Shown piece by piece: positions 1 to 8,902 of a DNA stretch of 64,000 nucleotides. The notes under the pieces are model-generated. The model was not told the DNA's origin, made no database searches, and saw only the letters and a program-made list of their open reading frames with translations. The stretch is from Micromonospora sp. MH99 (lineage in GTDB: Bacteria; Actinomycetota; Actinomycetes; Mycobacteriales; Micromonosporaceae): positions 1 through 64,000 of the forward strand of contig NZ_MUZA01000031.1 of NCBI RefSeq assembly GCF_021442385.1. The letters are read 5' to 3'. Position 1 is the first letter of the stretch. Each line of letters opens with the position of its first letter. The position numbers and the translations under genes are program-made.

Positions 1-677
1 GCCCGGGGCCGCCGACCGGGTCGCGGTGCTCTCGGCCGGTCTGATGCCCGGTCTGTCCGGGCTGCTGCCCGCCCACCTGGCCGCGCTGACGCCGGGGGCG
101 CGGCGGATGACCGGGTACGTCGGGGGTCGCGACGGGTTCACGCCCGGCGGATGTGCCGGTGCCGTTCTTCGACGAGCCGGTGCTGGTGCAGCCGTACCTG
201 AGCACCGAGACCGAGCGGGTCGCCCGCCGGCTCGGCCTCACCGACGTCGACTGGTGGTCGGCGTTCGCGGGCAGCCGGCTGCCGGCGGCGCTCGCCGCGG
301 GCGCCCGCCGGGCGCGCGACGGCGCGACGGCGGCGCAGCTCGCCGACGCGGCCGCCGAGCTGTGCCGGGCGGCCGAGCTGGACACCTTCGGTCGGCCCCG
401 CTACCAAATGCTGGTCGTCGAGCTGGCCGGCCCGGCGGGCACGCGTGTGCTGGCCTGCCGGGGGACCGGCGCGAACGCGCTCACCGGCGCGGCTGTCGCC
501 CTCGGCGCCCTGGCGGTCGCCGCCGGCGACGTGCCACCGGGCGTGCACCACCTGGCCGAGGCGGTGGACCCGGCCTGGGCGGTGGACGTGCTGCGCACGA
601 GTCCGGCGGTCACGTCGCTGCGCGTCGAGGACGGCCCGCTGGGGTCGTACGACCTGATCGAGGAGGGGGTGGCGTGA
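1..677 (+). pseudogene. saccharopine-dehydrogenase-like oxidoreductase, C-terminal part, apparently frameshifted
   Basis: Right-hand part of a saccharopine-dehydrogenase-like NAD(P)-dependent oxidoreductase whose N-terminus lies left of the window. Such proteins sit beside imine reductases in some NRPS clusters and probably reduce a soluble amino-acid or imine intermediate. The protein is read in frame 2 up to about position 145 (VLSAGLMPGLSGLLP, then GGRDGFTP). It resumes in frame 3 from about 147 (DVPVPFFDEPVL, PYLSTETERVARRLGL) to the stop at 675-677. As I recall the family, some 30-40 residues normally separate these blocks, so a short out-of-frame deletion or an assembly collapse seems to lie near 140-150. 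A GTG at 153 could restart a 174-residue product. The stop overlaps the next start (GTGA), so the gene belongs to the operon running to 5675. Confidence 0.6.
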
Positions 678-1855
678 AACCGAGAGTGCTGGTCGCCGGC
701 ACCAAGTTCGGCCAGGTGTACCTGCAGGCGTTCCGGCAGCCGGACTTCCCGTTCGAGCTGGCCGGGATCCTCGCCGGGGGCAGCGCCCGGTCGGTGGCCT
801 GCGCGCGGCACTACAGGGTGCCGCTGTGGACCGACGTCGCCCAGGTGCCCGAGGACGTGACGCTGGCCTGCGTGGTCATCCGTGGTGGCCTGCTGGGCGG
901 GCCGGGCGGTGAGGTGGCCCGGGCGCTGATGCAGCGGGGCCTGCACGTGTTGCAGGAGCATCCGCTGCACCACGACGAGCTGGTCGAGTGCCTGCGTACC
1001 GCCGGCCGGGCCGGGGTCGTCTACCACCTGAACTCGTTCTACGTGCACACCGCGCCGGTGCGCCGGTTCCTCGCCGCCGCCCGGGCGCTGCTGGCCCGCC
1101 AGCCGGCCCGGTACGTCGACGCGGCCTGCGGCTTCCAGGTCGCGTACGCGCTGCTGGACATCCTCGGTCAGGCCCTCGGCGGCGTCCGACCGTGGGGCCT
1201 GGGCCCGGCGGTCGACCTGCCCGAGCAGGTACGCCGGCTGTCCCGGGTGGACGTGCCGTTCCGCAGCCTCGACGGGGTGCTCGCCGGTGTGCCGCTGACC
1301 CTGCGGGTTCAGAACCAGATGGACCCGGCGGACCCGGACAACTACGCGCACCTGCTGCACCGGGTGACCATCGGCACCGAGGCCGGCAACCTGACCCTGG
1401 TCGGCACGCACGGGCCCACGGTGTGGAGCCCTCGGCCGGACTTCCCGCAGCAGGTGCAGGACCGGGGGGTGGGCCGGCCGCACTTCGCCGACGGCGACGG
1501 CGACGAACCGGACCACCTGGACGTGCCGAGCGCGCAGCCGCTGGCCGACGCGGTGGCGCCCAGCTACCGCAGGGTGTTCGAGGAGGTCTGGCCGGCAGGT
1601 GTCGGGTACGCGTTGGGCAACCTGCACGCCGCGGCGCTGGGCGGGAGGAAGCTGGCCCGCCACGGCCAGTACCACCTGAGCCTGTGCCAGCTGTGGCAGG
1701 ACGTCACCGCCCGGCTGGGGCCGCCCGAGCTGGTGCACTCCGTACCGCCGCGGATGTTCGTGGCGTCCGACGTGGCCGAGCTGGCCGACGCGGCGGCCGG
1801 GGCGGTCGACCCGCCGGTCGGCGCGGCGCCGCAGCGGATCGGCGCGCGCCCGTGA
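674..1855 (+). CDS. thiazolinyl imide reductase (Irp3/PchG/YbtU-like)
   Basis: A 393-residue Gfo/Idh/MocA-type oxidoreductase. Family members use NADPH to reduce a thiazoline tethered to an NRPS to a thiazolidine, as in yersiniabactin and pyochelin assembly. Visible family blocks are an N-terminal Rossmann start (KPRVLVAGTKFGQVYLQAF), the GSARS segment after it, LHVLQEHPLHHDEL in the middle, and NSFYVHTAPVRRF followed by the ALLDILGQALGG helix. The length fits the family. GTG at 674 overlaps the upstream stop and directly precedes the Rossmann strand. The stop overlaps the next GTG, so the genes are translationally coupled. It is the strongest sign that a thiazoline-forming NRPS is encoded just left of the window. 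Reduction of a thiazoline is inferred from the family, not shown. Confidence 0.88.
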   Translation: MKPRVLVAGTKFGQVYLQAFRQPDFPFELAGILAGGSARSVACARHYRVPLWTDVAQVPEDVTLACVVIRGGLLGGPGGEVARALMQRGLHVLQEHPLHHDELVECLRTAGRAGVVYHLNSFYVHTAPVRRFLAAARALLARQPARYVDAACGFQVAYALLDILGQALGGVRPWGLGPAVDLPEQVRRLSRVDVPFRSLDGVLAGVPLTLRVQNQMDPADPDNYAHLLHRVTIGTEAGNLTLVGTHGPTVWSPRPDFPQQVQDRGVGRPHFADGDGDEPDHLDVPSAQPLADAVAPSYRRVFEEVWPAGVGYALGNLHAAALGGRKLARHGQYHLSLCQLWQDVTARLGPPELVHSVPPRMFVASDVAELADAAAGAVDPPVGAAPQRIGARP

Positions 1856-2628
1856 CCCCCGTCGCGCGGACCTGGCTGCGCTGCTTCCGGCCGCTGCGCT
1901 GGCCCGGGCTGCGCCTGGTCTGCTTCCCGCACGCCGGCGGCAACGCCGCGTTCTACAGGTCCTGGTCGGCGCAGGTGCCCGACGACGTCGAGGTGCACGG
2001 CGTGCAGTACCCGGGCCGGATGGACCGGTCGGGCGAGCCGTTCGCGGCCGACCTGCCGAGCCTGGCCGAGGGTGTCGCGCAGGCGGTGCGGTCGCTGCCG
2101 GCCGACGCGCCGGTGGTCCTGTTCGGGCACAGCCTCGGCGCGTCGGTGGCCTACGAGACGGCCCGCCGGTTGGACGGGCCCGGCAGCGTGCTGCGGGCGG
2201 TTGTCGTGTCCGGTCGCCCCGGGCCGGGTCGGCTGCGCACCACAAGCGTGCACCTCGCCGACGACGACACGCTGTGGGCCGAGACCGGCCGCCTGGGCGG
2301 CACCGGCCGCGAGGCTCTCGACCACGAGGGGGTACGCGCCATCGCGCTGCCGGTGCTGCGCGCCGACTACCGGATCGCCGAGACGTACCGCCCGCAGCCA
2401 CCCGTGCCGCTGCGCGCGCCGGTGCTGGCCTGCGTCGGCGCGGACGACCCCGAGGTCACCGCCGACGAGGCCGGCGACTGGGCGGCGCGCACCCGGGGCG
2501 GGTTCACCCTGCACACCTTCCCCGGCGGGCACTTCTACCTGCTGGCACGCCGCAACCAGCTCATCGACACCATCCTGCGCGCCACGCACCGCAGCCCGGT
2601 GCCCACCTGGTCGGCGGCCGGCCCGTGA
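1852..2628 (+). CDS. type II thioesterase
   Basis: A 258-residue alpha/beta-hydrolase of the stand-alone thioesterase family that clears misprimed or stalled acyl groups from NRPS and PKS carrier domains. The first strand is followed by LVCFPHAGGNAAFY, with the oxyanion-hole region FPHAGG. The nucleophile motif GHSLG has Ser at about residue 94, and a late GGHFYL carries the probable catalytic His. VQYPGRMDR is typical of type II thioesterases. GTG at 1852 overlaps the preceding stop and the TGA overlaps the next GTG, so it lies in a tight operon with the imide reductase and molybdenum-hydroxylase genes. Its presence supports assembly-line synthesis upstream of the window. Confidence 0.9.
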   Translation: MTPVARTWLRCFRPLRWPGLRLVCFPHAGGNAAFYRSWSAQVPDDVEVHGVQYPGRMDRSGEPFAADLPSLAEGVAQAVRSLPADAPVVLFGHSLGASVAYETARRLDGPGSVLRAVVVSGRPGPGRLRTTSVHLADDDTLWAETGRLGGTGREALDHEGVRAIALPVLRADYRIAETYRPQPPVPLRAPVLACVGADDPEVTADEAGDWAARTRGGFTLHTFPGGHFYLLARRNQLIDTILRATHRSPVPTWSAAGP

Positions 2629-3451
2629 TCCCGGCGAGCGTGCACTACCACCGCGCCCGGGACCTCACCGAGGCGCTGGAGCTGCGCCAGGCGTACGGCG
2701 ACCAGCTGCGGCCACTGGCCGGCGGGCAGTCGCTGCTGCCGGCGCTCAAGCTGCGCCGCGACCGCGTCGACACCCTGCTGGACCTCGGCCGGGTCACCGA
2801 GCTGTCGTACGTGGCGTACCGCGACGACCACCTGGCCGTCGGCGCGCTGACCCGCTATCACCGGCTGCTGGACGACCCGCTGGTCGACAGGCACGCCCCG
2901 CTGCTGGCGATGGCGGCTGCGGCGGTCGGTGACCGGCAGGTGCGACACCTGGGCACCGTGGGTGGGGCGCTCGCGCAGGCCGACCCGGCCGCGGACGTGC
3001 CGCTGGCCCTGGTCGCGCTGAACGCCGTGGTGGTGCTGCGCAGCGCGACGGGCGTACGGCAGGTGCCCGTCGCCGAGCTGGCCGTCGCGCCGGGTGTGAC
3101 GGTCTGTCGGCCCGACGAACTCGTCACCGAGGTCCGGGTGCCGCTGCCCGGCCCGGCGCGGTGGCGCTACCTGACGTTCGCCCGGCCGGCGTTGGAGTGG
3201 TCGCTGGTGGCCGTCGCCGTCGCCGACTCCCGGGTGGCGCTGGCCGGGATGGGTCCGACCATCCGGCGGGCGTACGGGGTCGAGTCGGCCCTCGCGCAGG
3301 GCGCCGGTGTCGCGGTCGCGGCGGCGCGGGCCGACGAGGGGTGCGACCCGCCCGACGACGCGCGGGCCTCGGTCGCGTACCGGCGGCACCTCAGTCGGGT
3401 GCTGGTGGCCCGTGCCCTGACCGATCCCGGCACGACGGTGGAGGAACCACG

Positions 3452-3455
<4 letters not shown>
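2625..3455 (+). CDS. molybdenum hydroxylase FAD-binding subunit (CoxM/XdhB-like)
   Basis: A 276-residue FAD subunit of a xanthine-dehydrogenase/CO-dehydrogenase-type molybdenum hydroxylase. In the three-subunit enzymes it passes electrons from the iron-sulfur subunit to the final acceptor. The N-terminal FAD-binding block [13 protein letters not shown] (about residues 31-43) and the second block [16 protein letters not shown] match the family. The C-terminal CO-dehydrogenase flavoprotein domain follows. GTG at 2625 overlaps the thioesterase stop. The iron-sulfur subunit is next (4-bp overlap), but the catalytic large subunit is not here: it lies at 17588-19837 on the other strand, behind two P450 genes. 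The substrate is unknown. An N-heterocycle, aldehyde or aromatic ring in the product is possible. Confidence 0.88.
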
Positions 3456-3955
<500 letters not shown>

Positions 3956-3983
3956 CCGCCAGAGATCGGAAGGGAGGCCGACC

Positions 3984-5675
3984 ATGTCGGCGCGTTACGT
4001 ACTCGGGGTGAACATCGGCTTCCACGACTCCAGCGCCGCGCTGGTCCGCGACGGCGCGCTCTGCGCTCTGGTCGAGCAGGAGCGGGTCAGCCGCCGCAAG
4101 CACGCGGTGGGCCAGCCGCCCGCCGAGGCGGTCGCCGCGTGCCTGGCGATGGCGGGTATCAGCCCGCAGGAGGTGGACACCGTCGCCATCGGCTGGGACT
4201 TCCGGGACATCCCGCTGGGCCGCAACCGTCGGTTCACCACCGAGGGGCTGCTGGCCATGCTCTTTCCCCACGACGAGGACCTGACCATGCCGGCGGTCCG
4301 CTGGGTGCCGCACCACGTCGCGCACGCGGCCAGCGCCGCGTACAGCTGCGACTGCGACGAGGCGGCGGTCCTGGTCCTCGACGGCGCCGGCGAGACGCAG
4401 TCGACCTCGATCGGCAGGTACGCCGACGGCGAGATCGAGATCCTGCGCGAGTGGCCCGTCGAGCAGTCGCTGGGCTTCTACTACAACGCCGCCGCCGAGT
4501 GGGCCGGGCTGGGCTACTGGGGCACCGGCAAGCTGATGGGCCTCGCCGCCTACGGCAGGCCCGGTCCCGGTGCGCCGGTGCGCGGAGTTCCCGGCGGGTA
4601 CGAGCTGGTCCGCGGCACACCCACCGCCGAGGTCCCCACCCGACGCGCCGCGACGCTCGGCCCGCTGATGGCCTACTACCCGGCCGTCGCCGAGTCGCTC
4701 AAACCCGAGTTCGGCAAGCTGTTCCCGTACGCGCCGCGCACCGGCGAGGAACCCATCGCGTACGCGGACTTCGCCGCGACGATCCAGCAGGGGCTGGAGG
4801 AGACGGTGCTGTCCCTGGCCGCGGATCTGCGTCGACGGGTGGACACGCCGGTCCTGGCGCTCGCCGGTGGGGTGGCGATGAACTGCACGATGATCGGCGT
4901 GCTGGTGCGCAGTGGACTCTTCGACCGGGTCTACGTCCCGCCGGTGCCCACCGACGCGGGGGTGTCCCTGGGGGCGGCGCTGGTAGCGGCGCGGGAGTGC
5001 GGGGAGTTCACGCCCACCCGCCTCGACCACGCGTACTGGGGTCAGCCGATCACCACGGAGGCCGGCGAGGCGGCCGCCGCGCGCGCCGGCATGGCCCACC
5101 GCCGCCTCGGCGACGACGACCTGGCCCGCTGCGTCGCCGGGGAACTGGCCCGGGGCCGGATCGTGGGCTGGGCGCGCGGCCGGGGTGAGATCGGGCAGCG
5201 GGCGCTGGGCGCGCGCAGCCTGCTGGCCGATCCGCGCTCGCGGCGCAACCTGGAACGGCTCAACGTGCTCAAGGGCCGGGAGATGTGGCGTCCGGTGGCG
5301 CCCAGCATCCTCGCCGAGCACATCTCGGAGCTGATCGAGGGGCCGGTCGGGGAACCGTCGAGGTTCATGCTGGCCGCCGCGTCGCTGCGCCCGGACGCCC
5401 GGCTGCGGGTTCCGGCGGTGGCCCACGTGGACGGCTCCGCCCGCCCGCAGACCGTGCACCGCGACACCAACCCCGGCTACTGGGCGCTGATCGAGCAGTT
5501 CCGGCAGCTCACCGGCGTACCCGCGGTGGTCAACACGTCGTTCAACCTGGCCGGTGACCCGATCGTGAACTCGGCCGCCGACGCGGTCGACACCTTCGTC
5601 CGAGCCAAGGAGATCGACCTGCTGGTGCTCGGGGACGCGGTGGTGGCCCGCAGCGAGGCCGACCTGCCGGCGTGA
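3984..5675 (+). CDS. O-carbamoyltransferase (NodU/CmcH family)
   Basis: A 563-residue carbamoyltransferase. Family enzymes use carbamoyl phosphate and ATP, through a carbamoyl-adenylate, to carbamoylate a hydroxyl group of a natural product. The N-terminal actin-like fold begins with GVNIGFHDSSAALV. Metal- and ATP-site elements follow (HHVAHAASA, LDGAGE, LAGGVAMNC). The C-terminal YrdC-like part contains GRGEIGQRALGARS and VNTSFN. Length is normal. The ATG at 3984 has a strong ribosome site (GGAAGGGAGG at 3968-3977). It is the last gene of the left operon, 28 bp after the iron-sulfur subunit, and is followed by a terminator hairpin. It predicts a carbamate on the final product. Confidence 0.92.
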   Translation: MSARYVLGVNIGFHDSSAALVRDGALCALVEQERVSRRKHAVGQPPAEAVAACLAMAGISPQEVDTVAIGWDFRDIPLGRNRRFTTEGLLAMLFPHDEDLTMPAVRWVPHHVAHAASAAYSCDCDEAAVLVLDGAGETQSTSIGRYADGEIEILREWPVEQSLGFYYNAAAEWAGLGYWGTGKLMGLAAYGRPGPGAPVRGVPGGYELVRGTPTAEVPTRRAATLGPLMAYYPAVAESLKPEFGKLFPYAPRTGEEPIAYADFAATIQQGLEETVLSLAADLRRRVDTPVLALAGGVAMNCTMIGVLVRSGLFDRVYVPPVPTDAGVSLGAALVAARECGEFTPTRLDHAYWGQPITTEAGEAAAARAGMAHRRLGDDDLARCVAGELARGRIVGWARGRGEIGQRALGARSLLADPRSRRNLERLNVLKGREMWRPVAPSILAEHISELIEGPVGEPSRFMLAAASLRPDARLRVPAVAHVDGSARPQTVHRDTNPGYWALIEQFRQLTGVPAVVNTSFNLAGDPIVNSAADAVDTFVRAKEIDLLVLGDAVVARSEADLPA

Positions 5676-5681
5676 CGTGCA

Positions 5682-5705
5682 GGGGCCGCCCGACCGGGCG
5701 GCCCC
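5682..5705 (+). terminator. intrinsic terminator-like hairpin after the left operon
   Basis: Perfect 10-bp GC-only stem (GGGGCCGCCC at 5682-5691 pairs with GGGCGGCCCC at 5696-5705) with a 4-base loop, seven bases after the carbamoyltransferase stop. It lies between convergent genes and could serve both strands. There is no U-run, as is common in actinomycetes. Confidence 0.65.
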
Positions 5706-5710
5706 TCATC

Positions 5711-5802
5711 CTCCACCCCCACGCGATCTTGCAGTTTCTGTCGCGGATGTGCGCGGAGTACCCCGGATGTCGGGACAGCAAGTGCAAGATCGCGGGGTGG
5801 AG
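5711..5802. repeat. imperfect palindrome, REP-like intergenic element
   Basis: The left arm at 5711-5732 (containing GCGATCTTGC) and the right arm at 5784-5802 (GCAAGATCGC with GGGGTGGAG) are complementary apart from a 3-base bulge. They enclose about 50 bases with smaller self-complementary pieces (CGGGACA, TGTCGCG). It occupies the gap between convergent operons, directly after a terminator hairpin. It looks like a dispersed intergenic repeat rather than a gene. Whether it recurs in the genome cannot be judged from this window. Confidence 0.55.
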
Positions 5803-5808
5803 GCAGGG

Positions 5809-6291
5809 TCAGGCGCGGGTCGTTCGGCGGTCGCGCCGCCACACCTGGCGGAGCCGGTCGACGAAGAAGTCCCGGTTCACCCAGTAGAACTCCAGCCAGA
5901 TGTTGTCCGGATCGCGTAGCCAGATCTGCGATCCCGCCTCGTGCTTGGAGGTGGTGATGCCCGAGTGCGCGACGCCGACGGCGTCCAGGTGGGTCACCCA
6001 CTCGTCAAGGTCGGCGCGCTCGGGCACGTGGTAGGCCAGGTGATGCAGTCCCGGACGCCGCTCGTCGAACCGGTCGCCGTCGACGCCACCCTCGGGCGGA
6101 TCCTCGACGCAGCCCAGGACCACCGACGCGAACGACGCGGTGTGCAGCAGGGTGCGGAAGCGGAAGCCGGACTCGGGTGGCGTGACGTCGTTGACCACCA
6201 CCATCTCGAACACCGAGCAGTAGAACGCGGTGCTGCGTTCCAGGTCGACGACTGTGAGGTTGATGTGGTTGCGACCGTCCAGGCGTGGCAT
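5809..6291 (-). CDS. VOC-superfamily (glyoxalase/extradiol dioxygenase fold) protein
   Basis: A 160-residue protein of the vicinal-oxygen-chelate fold. It has the paired beta-alpha-beta-beta-beta signature: an N-terminal HINLTVVDLERSTAFYCSVF with a likely metal-ligand His, a central GLHHLAYHVPE with further His residues, and a C-terminal WLRDPDNIWLEFY carrying the usual Glu ligand. Such proteins include dioxygenases, glyoxalases, epimerases and drug-binding resistance proteins, so the reaction cannot be assigned. ATG at 6291 begins at MPRLDGRNH. It lies 11 bp after the O-methyltransferase stop and is probably cotranscribed with it from the promoter region at 7386-7444. A role in tailoring or self-protection is an inference from position. 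Confidence 0.8.
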   Translation of the reverse strand: MPRLDGRNHINLTVVDLERSTAFYCSVFEMVVVNDVTPPESGFRFRTLLHTASFASVVLGCVEDPPEGGVDGDRFDERRPGLHHLAYHVPERADLDEWVTHLDAVGVAHSGITTSKHEAGSQIWLRDPDNIWLEFYWVNRDFFVDRLRQVWRRDRRTTRA

Positions 6292-6302
6292 CGCCGGTCC
6301 CC

Positions 6303-7385
6303 TCAGGCCGTCCGGCCGGCCGTCGCGACGGCCGGTCTGCCGGTGCCCCGGTCTCCGTCGGGCGCGGGCACCGCAGGCACGGCCTCCAGCACCGACATCG
6401 ACGAGGTCGGCGTGATCCGCGACAGCCGGAACCCGGCGTCGTCGAGCAGCGCGCGGAACTCCGGCTCGGTACGGGTCCGCCCGCCGAACAGCGCGAGCGC
6501 CTTGACGTCCATCACCTTGCCGGTGTCGTCGTGGTTGCCGTAGCGGCTCACCGACTCCACGATGACCAGCCGGCTGTCGGGCCGGGCGGCGGCGCGGACG
6601 TTGCGCAGGATCGCGGCGGCCTGCTCGTCCGGCCAGTCGTGAATGATCGTCTTGAGCAGGTACACGTCGGCGCCCTCGGGCAGCGGGTCGAAGAAGCTGC
6701 CGCCGCGGACCTCGCACCGGTCGGCGACACCCGCGCGGGCCAGCACGGCCGGCGCCTCGGTCACCACGTGCGGCAGGTCGAGCAGGATGGCACGCAGATC
6801 CCGGTGGCGGGCGAGCAGGCCGGCGACGAAGGTGCCGTGCCCGCTGCCCACGTCCACCAGCGTCCGGGCCGTGCCCAGATCCAGCGCCGGTGCCACGGTG
6901 CGCAGCACGAACGGGTTGACGCTCTCGGCCGACCGCTCGAACCGGACGCACTCGTAGGTGTGGTCGGCGAAGTGGTCGTAGTAGCGCGTGCCGCCGTGCA
7001 CGTGCCCGAACGCGGTCTCGCCGGTGCGCAGGCTGTGCGTCAGCCGCGCCCACGAGTAGATGTCCGGCGGCATGAGGGGGAAGCACTCGCGTACCGAGAA
7101 GGGGTGGTCGCTGCGCAGCGGCTCGGCCAGTGGGGTGAGCCCGAAGACCTCGGGCGTGACCTCGGTGAAGATGCCCCGGCCGGCGAGCGCGCGCAGGCCA
7201 CGGGTCAACGCGCCGGGGTCGGCACCGACGCGTCGGGCCAGCACGTCGACAGGCAACGGACCCTCGATGAGCTGGTCGGCGACCGCGAGGTCACACATGA
7301 CCCGGATGGTGAACGGAACGATGTAGTCGGCCAGTTCGGTGAGGCGGGTGACCGACGCGAGGTCGATGCGAGGCGTCACGGGCAT
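6303..7385 (-). CDS. SAM-dependent O-methyltransferase (hydroxyneurosporene/ASMT type)
   Basis: A 360-residue class I O-methyltransferase with an N-terminal dimerisation winged helix (LTELADYIVPFTIRVM) and a C-terminal Rossmann domain. Motif I is DVGSGHGTF, followed by LDLPHVV and the ARPDSRLVIVES strand. The HDWPDEQAAAIL block carries the His-Asp that acts as catalytic base in this family. It is clearly related to the tandem methyltransferases at 15066 and 16113, which share the same first 30 residues in pattern. ATG at 7385 has no ribosome site; TACCGT ends 6 bases upstream, which fits a leaderless transcript. The substrate is probably a phenol or enol of the pathway product. Confidence 0.88.
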   Translation of the reverse strand: MPVTPRIDLASVTRLTELADYIVPFTIRVMCDLAVADQLIEGPLPVDVLARRVGADPGALTRGLRALAGRGIFTEVTPEVFGLTPLAEPLRSDHPFSVRECFPLMPPDIYSWARLTHSLRTGETAFGHVHGGTRYYDHFADHTYECVRFERSAESVNPFVLRTVAPALDLGTARTLVDVGSGHGTFVAGLLARHRDLRAILLDLPHVVTEAPAVLARAGVADRCEVRGGSFFDPLPEGADVYLLKTIIHDWPDEQAAAILRNVRAAARPDSRLVIVESVSRYGNHDDTGKVMDVKALALFGGRTRTEPEFRALLDDAGFRLSRITPTSSMSVLEAVPAVPAPDGDRGTGRPAVATAGRTA

Positions 7386-7444
7386 GTCCGTACGGTATCC
7401 GGTCGAGCGTTGCGATACCAGATAGCATACGAGACACTTGATAC
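7386..7444. promoter_or_regulatory. divergent promoter region A with shared cluster motif
   Basis: The 59-base gap between a methyltransferase (left) and a flavin monooxygenase (right) contains CATACGAGACAC at 7426-7437 and two further GATAC words (7414-7418, 7440-7444). Read on the minus strand this is GTGTCTCGTATG, matching the motif found at 10073-10117, 15023-15053, 22298-22338 and 40690-40740. The motif runs right up to the GTG at 7445. A leaderless-type minus-strand -10 (TACCGT) lies 6 bases before the ATG at 7385. Confidence 0.6.
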
Positions 7445-8842
7445 GTGCATCTGAACCTGTTCACCCAGTGCTCGCCGTCACCGCAGTTCAAGGGGTTCTG
7501 GCGGCACCCCGCCGACCGCAGCGCCACCGGCTACCGCGACCTCGGCTACTGGGTCGAGCTGGGTCGCCGGCTGGAGGCCGCCTGCCTGGACGCGCTCTTC
7601 TTCGCCGACGTGCACGGCACCTACGACGTCTACCAGGGCTCCTGGAAGGCCGCCGTGCGGCACGCGGTGCAGATCCCGTCGATCGACCCGCTGCTGGTGC
7701 TGCCGGCGATCGCGGCCACCACCTCCCGGCTGGGCCTCGCCGTCACCTACTCGACGACGTACCACGCCCCGTACGAGTGCGCCCGGGTGTTCAGCTCGCT
7801 GGACCACCTCACCGGCGGACGGGTCGCCTGGAACATCGTCACCTCGTATCTGCGGTCCGCGTCCGCGAACGGGCTCGGCTCGTACCTGGACCACGACGAG
7901 CGCTACGACCGGGCCGACGAGTACGTCGAGGTGGCCCGGCGGCTGTGGGAGGAGAGCTGGGACGACGACGCGGTCCGGCGCGACGTCGCGGCGAACGTCT
8001 TCACCGACCCGGACCGGGTGCGCGAGATCGGCCACGAGGGACGCTGGTTCTCCGTGCGGGGCCCGCACCAGTGCGAGCCGTCGCCGCAGCGCATCCCGGT
8101 GCTCTACCAGGCCGGGGCGTCCGGGCGGGGCATGACCTTCGCGGCCCGGCACGCCGAGGTGGTCTTCCTGACCATGGCGGACTCGGCCAGCGGAGCCTCG
8201 CAGGTGGCCCGGCTGCGCGCCGAGGTGGCCGCACACGGCCGTGACCCGCGCTCGGTCAAGGCGCTGCAGGGCAGCATGGTGATGGTCGCGCCGACCCGGG
8301 CGGAGGCCCGCCGGCGGGCCGAGGAGTACGTGGCGCTGTGGAGCGGCGAGGGTCAGCTCGCCAAGTGGTGCGGCTGGATGGACGTGGACCTCGCGGCGTA
8401 CCCGGACGAGACGCCGGTGGCGGAGATCGCCGGGCAGGGCAGCCAGAGCTTCGTGGGCTTCCTGCGCCGGCTCGGGCCCGAGCGCACCTGGACGGTAGGC
8501 GACGTGCGCTACCTGGTGGCGACCGCCCGCCGGCCCCGCACCGGGGCGCCGGTGACCCTCTTCGGCACCGTCGAGCAGGTCGCCGACCGGATGGAGGAGT
8601 GGTGCGCGGTGGCCGACGTGGACGGTTTCAACCTGATCCCGTGCCCGACGACCCAGGGCATCGACGACATCTGCGACCTGCTGGTGCCGGAGCTGCAGCG
8701 CCGTGGACTGTTCCGCACCGCGTACGACCCGGCGGAGCGGACCCTGCGGGAGCGCTACTTCGGCGCGGGCGCCTCCGTGCCGGCCCGGGTGCCGGCCCGG
8801 GACCCGCAGGCGCCGGCCGAACCCGCGCCGGCGCGCGGCTGA
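7445..8842 (+). CDS. FMN-dependent monooxygenase, NtaA/SnaA/DszA family
   Basis: A 465-residue luciferase-like monooxygenase of the NtaA/SnaA/DszA group. These two-component enzymes use FMNH2 from a separate reductase for C-S, C-N or Baeyer-Villiger type oxygenation. The N-terminus has the expected LNLF strand and insertion (GFWRHPADRS). FFADVHGTYD, LGLAVTYSTTYHAPYECARVFSSL and GRVAWNIVTS are close to the family blocks. The late segment FNLIPCPTTQGIDD is the usual C-terminal strand. GTG at 7445 abuts the promoter motif, with no room for a ribosome site. An FMN reductase is available at 39495-40079. The likely role is oxidation or cleavage of a sulfur or nitrogen group, as an inference. Confidence 0.88.
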   Translation: MHLNLFTQCSPSPQFKGFWRHPADRSATGYRDLGYWVELGRRLEAACLDALFFADVHGTYDVYQGSWKAAVRHAVQIPSIDPLLVLPAIAATTSRLGLAVTYSTTYHAPYECARVFSSLDHLTGGRVAWNIVTSYLRSASANGLGSYLDHDERYDRADEYVEVARRLWEESWDDDAVRRDVAANVFTDPDRVREIGHEGRWFSVRGPHQCEPSPQRIPVLYQAGASGRGMTFAARHAEVVFLTMADSASGASQVARLRAEVAAHGRDPRSVKALQGSMVMVAPTRAEARRRAEEYVALWSGEGQLAKWCGWMDVDLAAYPDETPVAEIAGQGSQSFVGFLRRLGPERTWTVGDVRYLVATARRPRTGAPVTLFGTVEQVADRMEEWCAVADVDGFNLIPCPTTQGIDDICDLLVPELQRRGLFRTAYDPAERTLRERYFGAGASVPARVPARDPQAPAEPAPARG

Positions 8843-8902
8843 CCCGCCGAGTTAACGGCCAGTTCGGACCCCGCGGAAGGCACGGCCGACGCTGTCGCGC
8901 CG
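8843..8902. other. gap between convergent genes, no clear element
   Basis: Sixty bases between a flavin monooxygenase and an acyl-CoA-dehydrogenase-like gene that converge. No convincing hairpin or motif is visible. Confidence 0.5.

Noticed and set aside
401-2401. Long open frame on the minus strand opposite the imide reductase and thioesterase genes (about 666 codons)
   Set aside because: Arg/Pro/Gly-rich translation with no family resemblance. It is a shadow of GC-rich coding on the other strand, as are most long antisense frames here.
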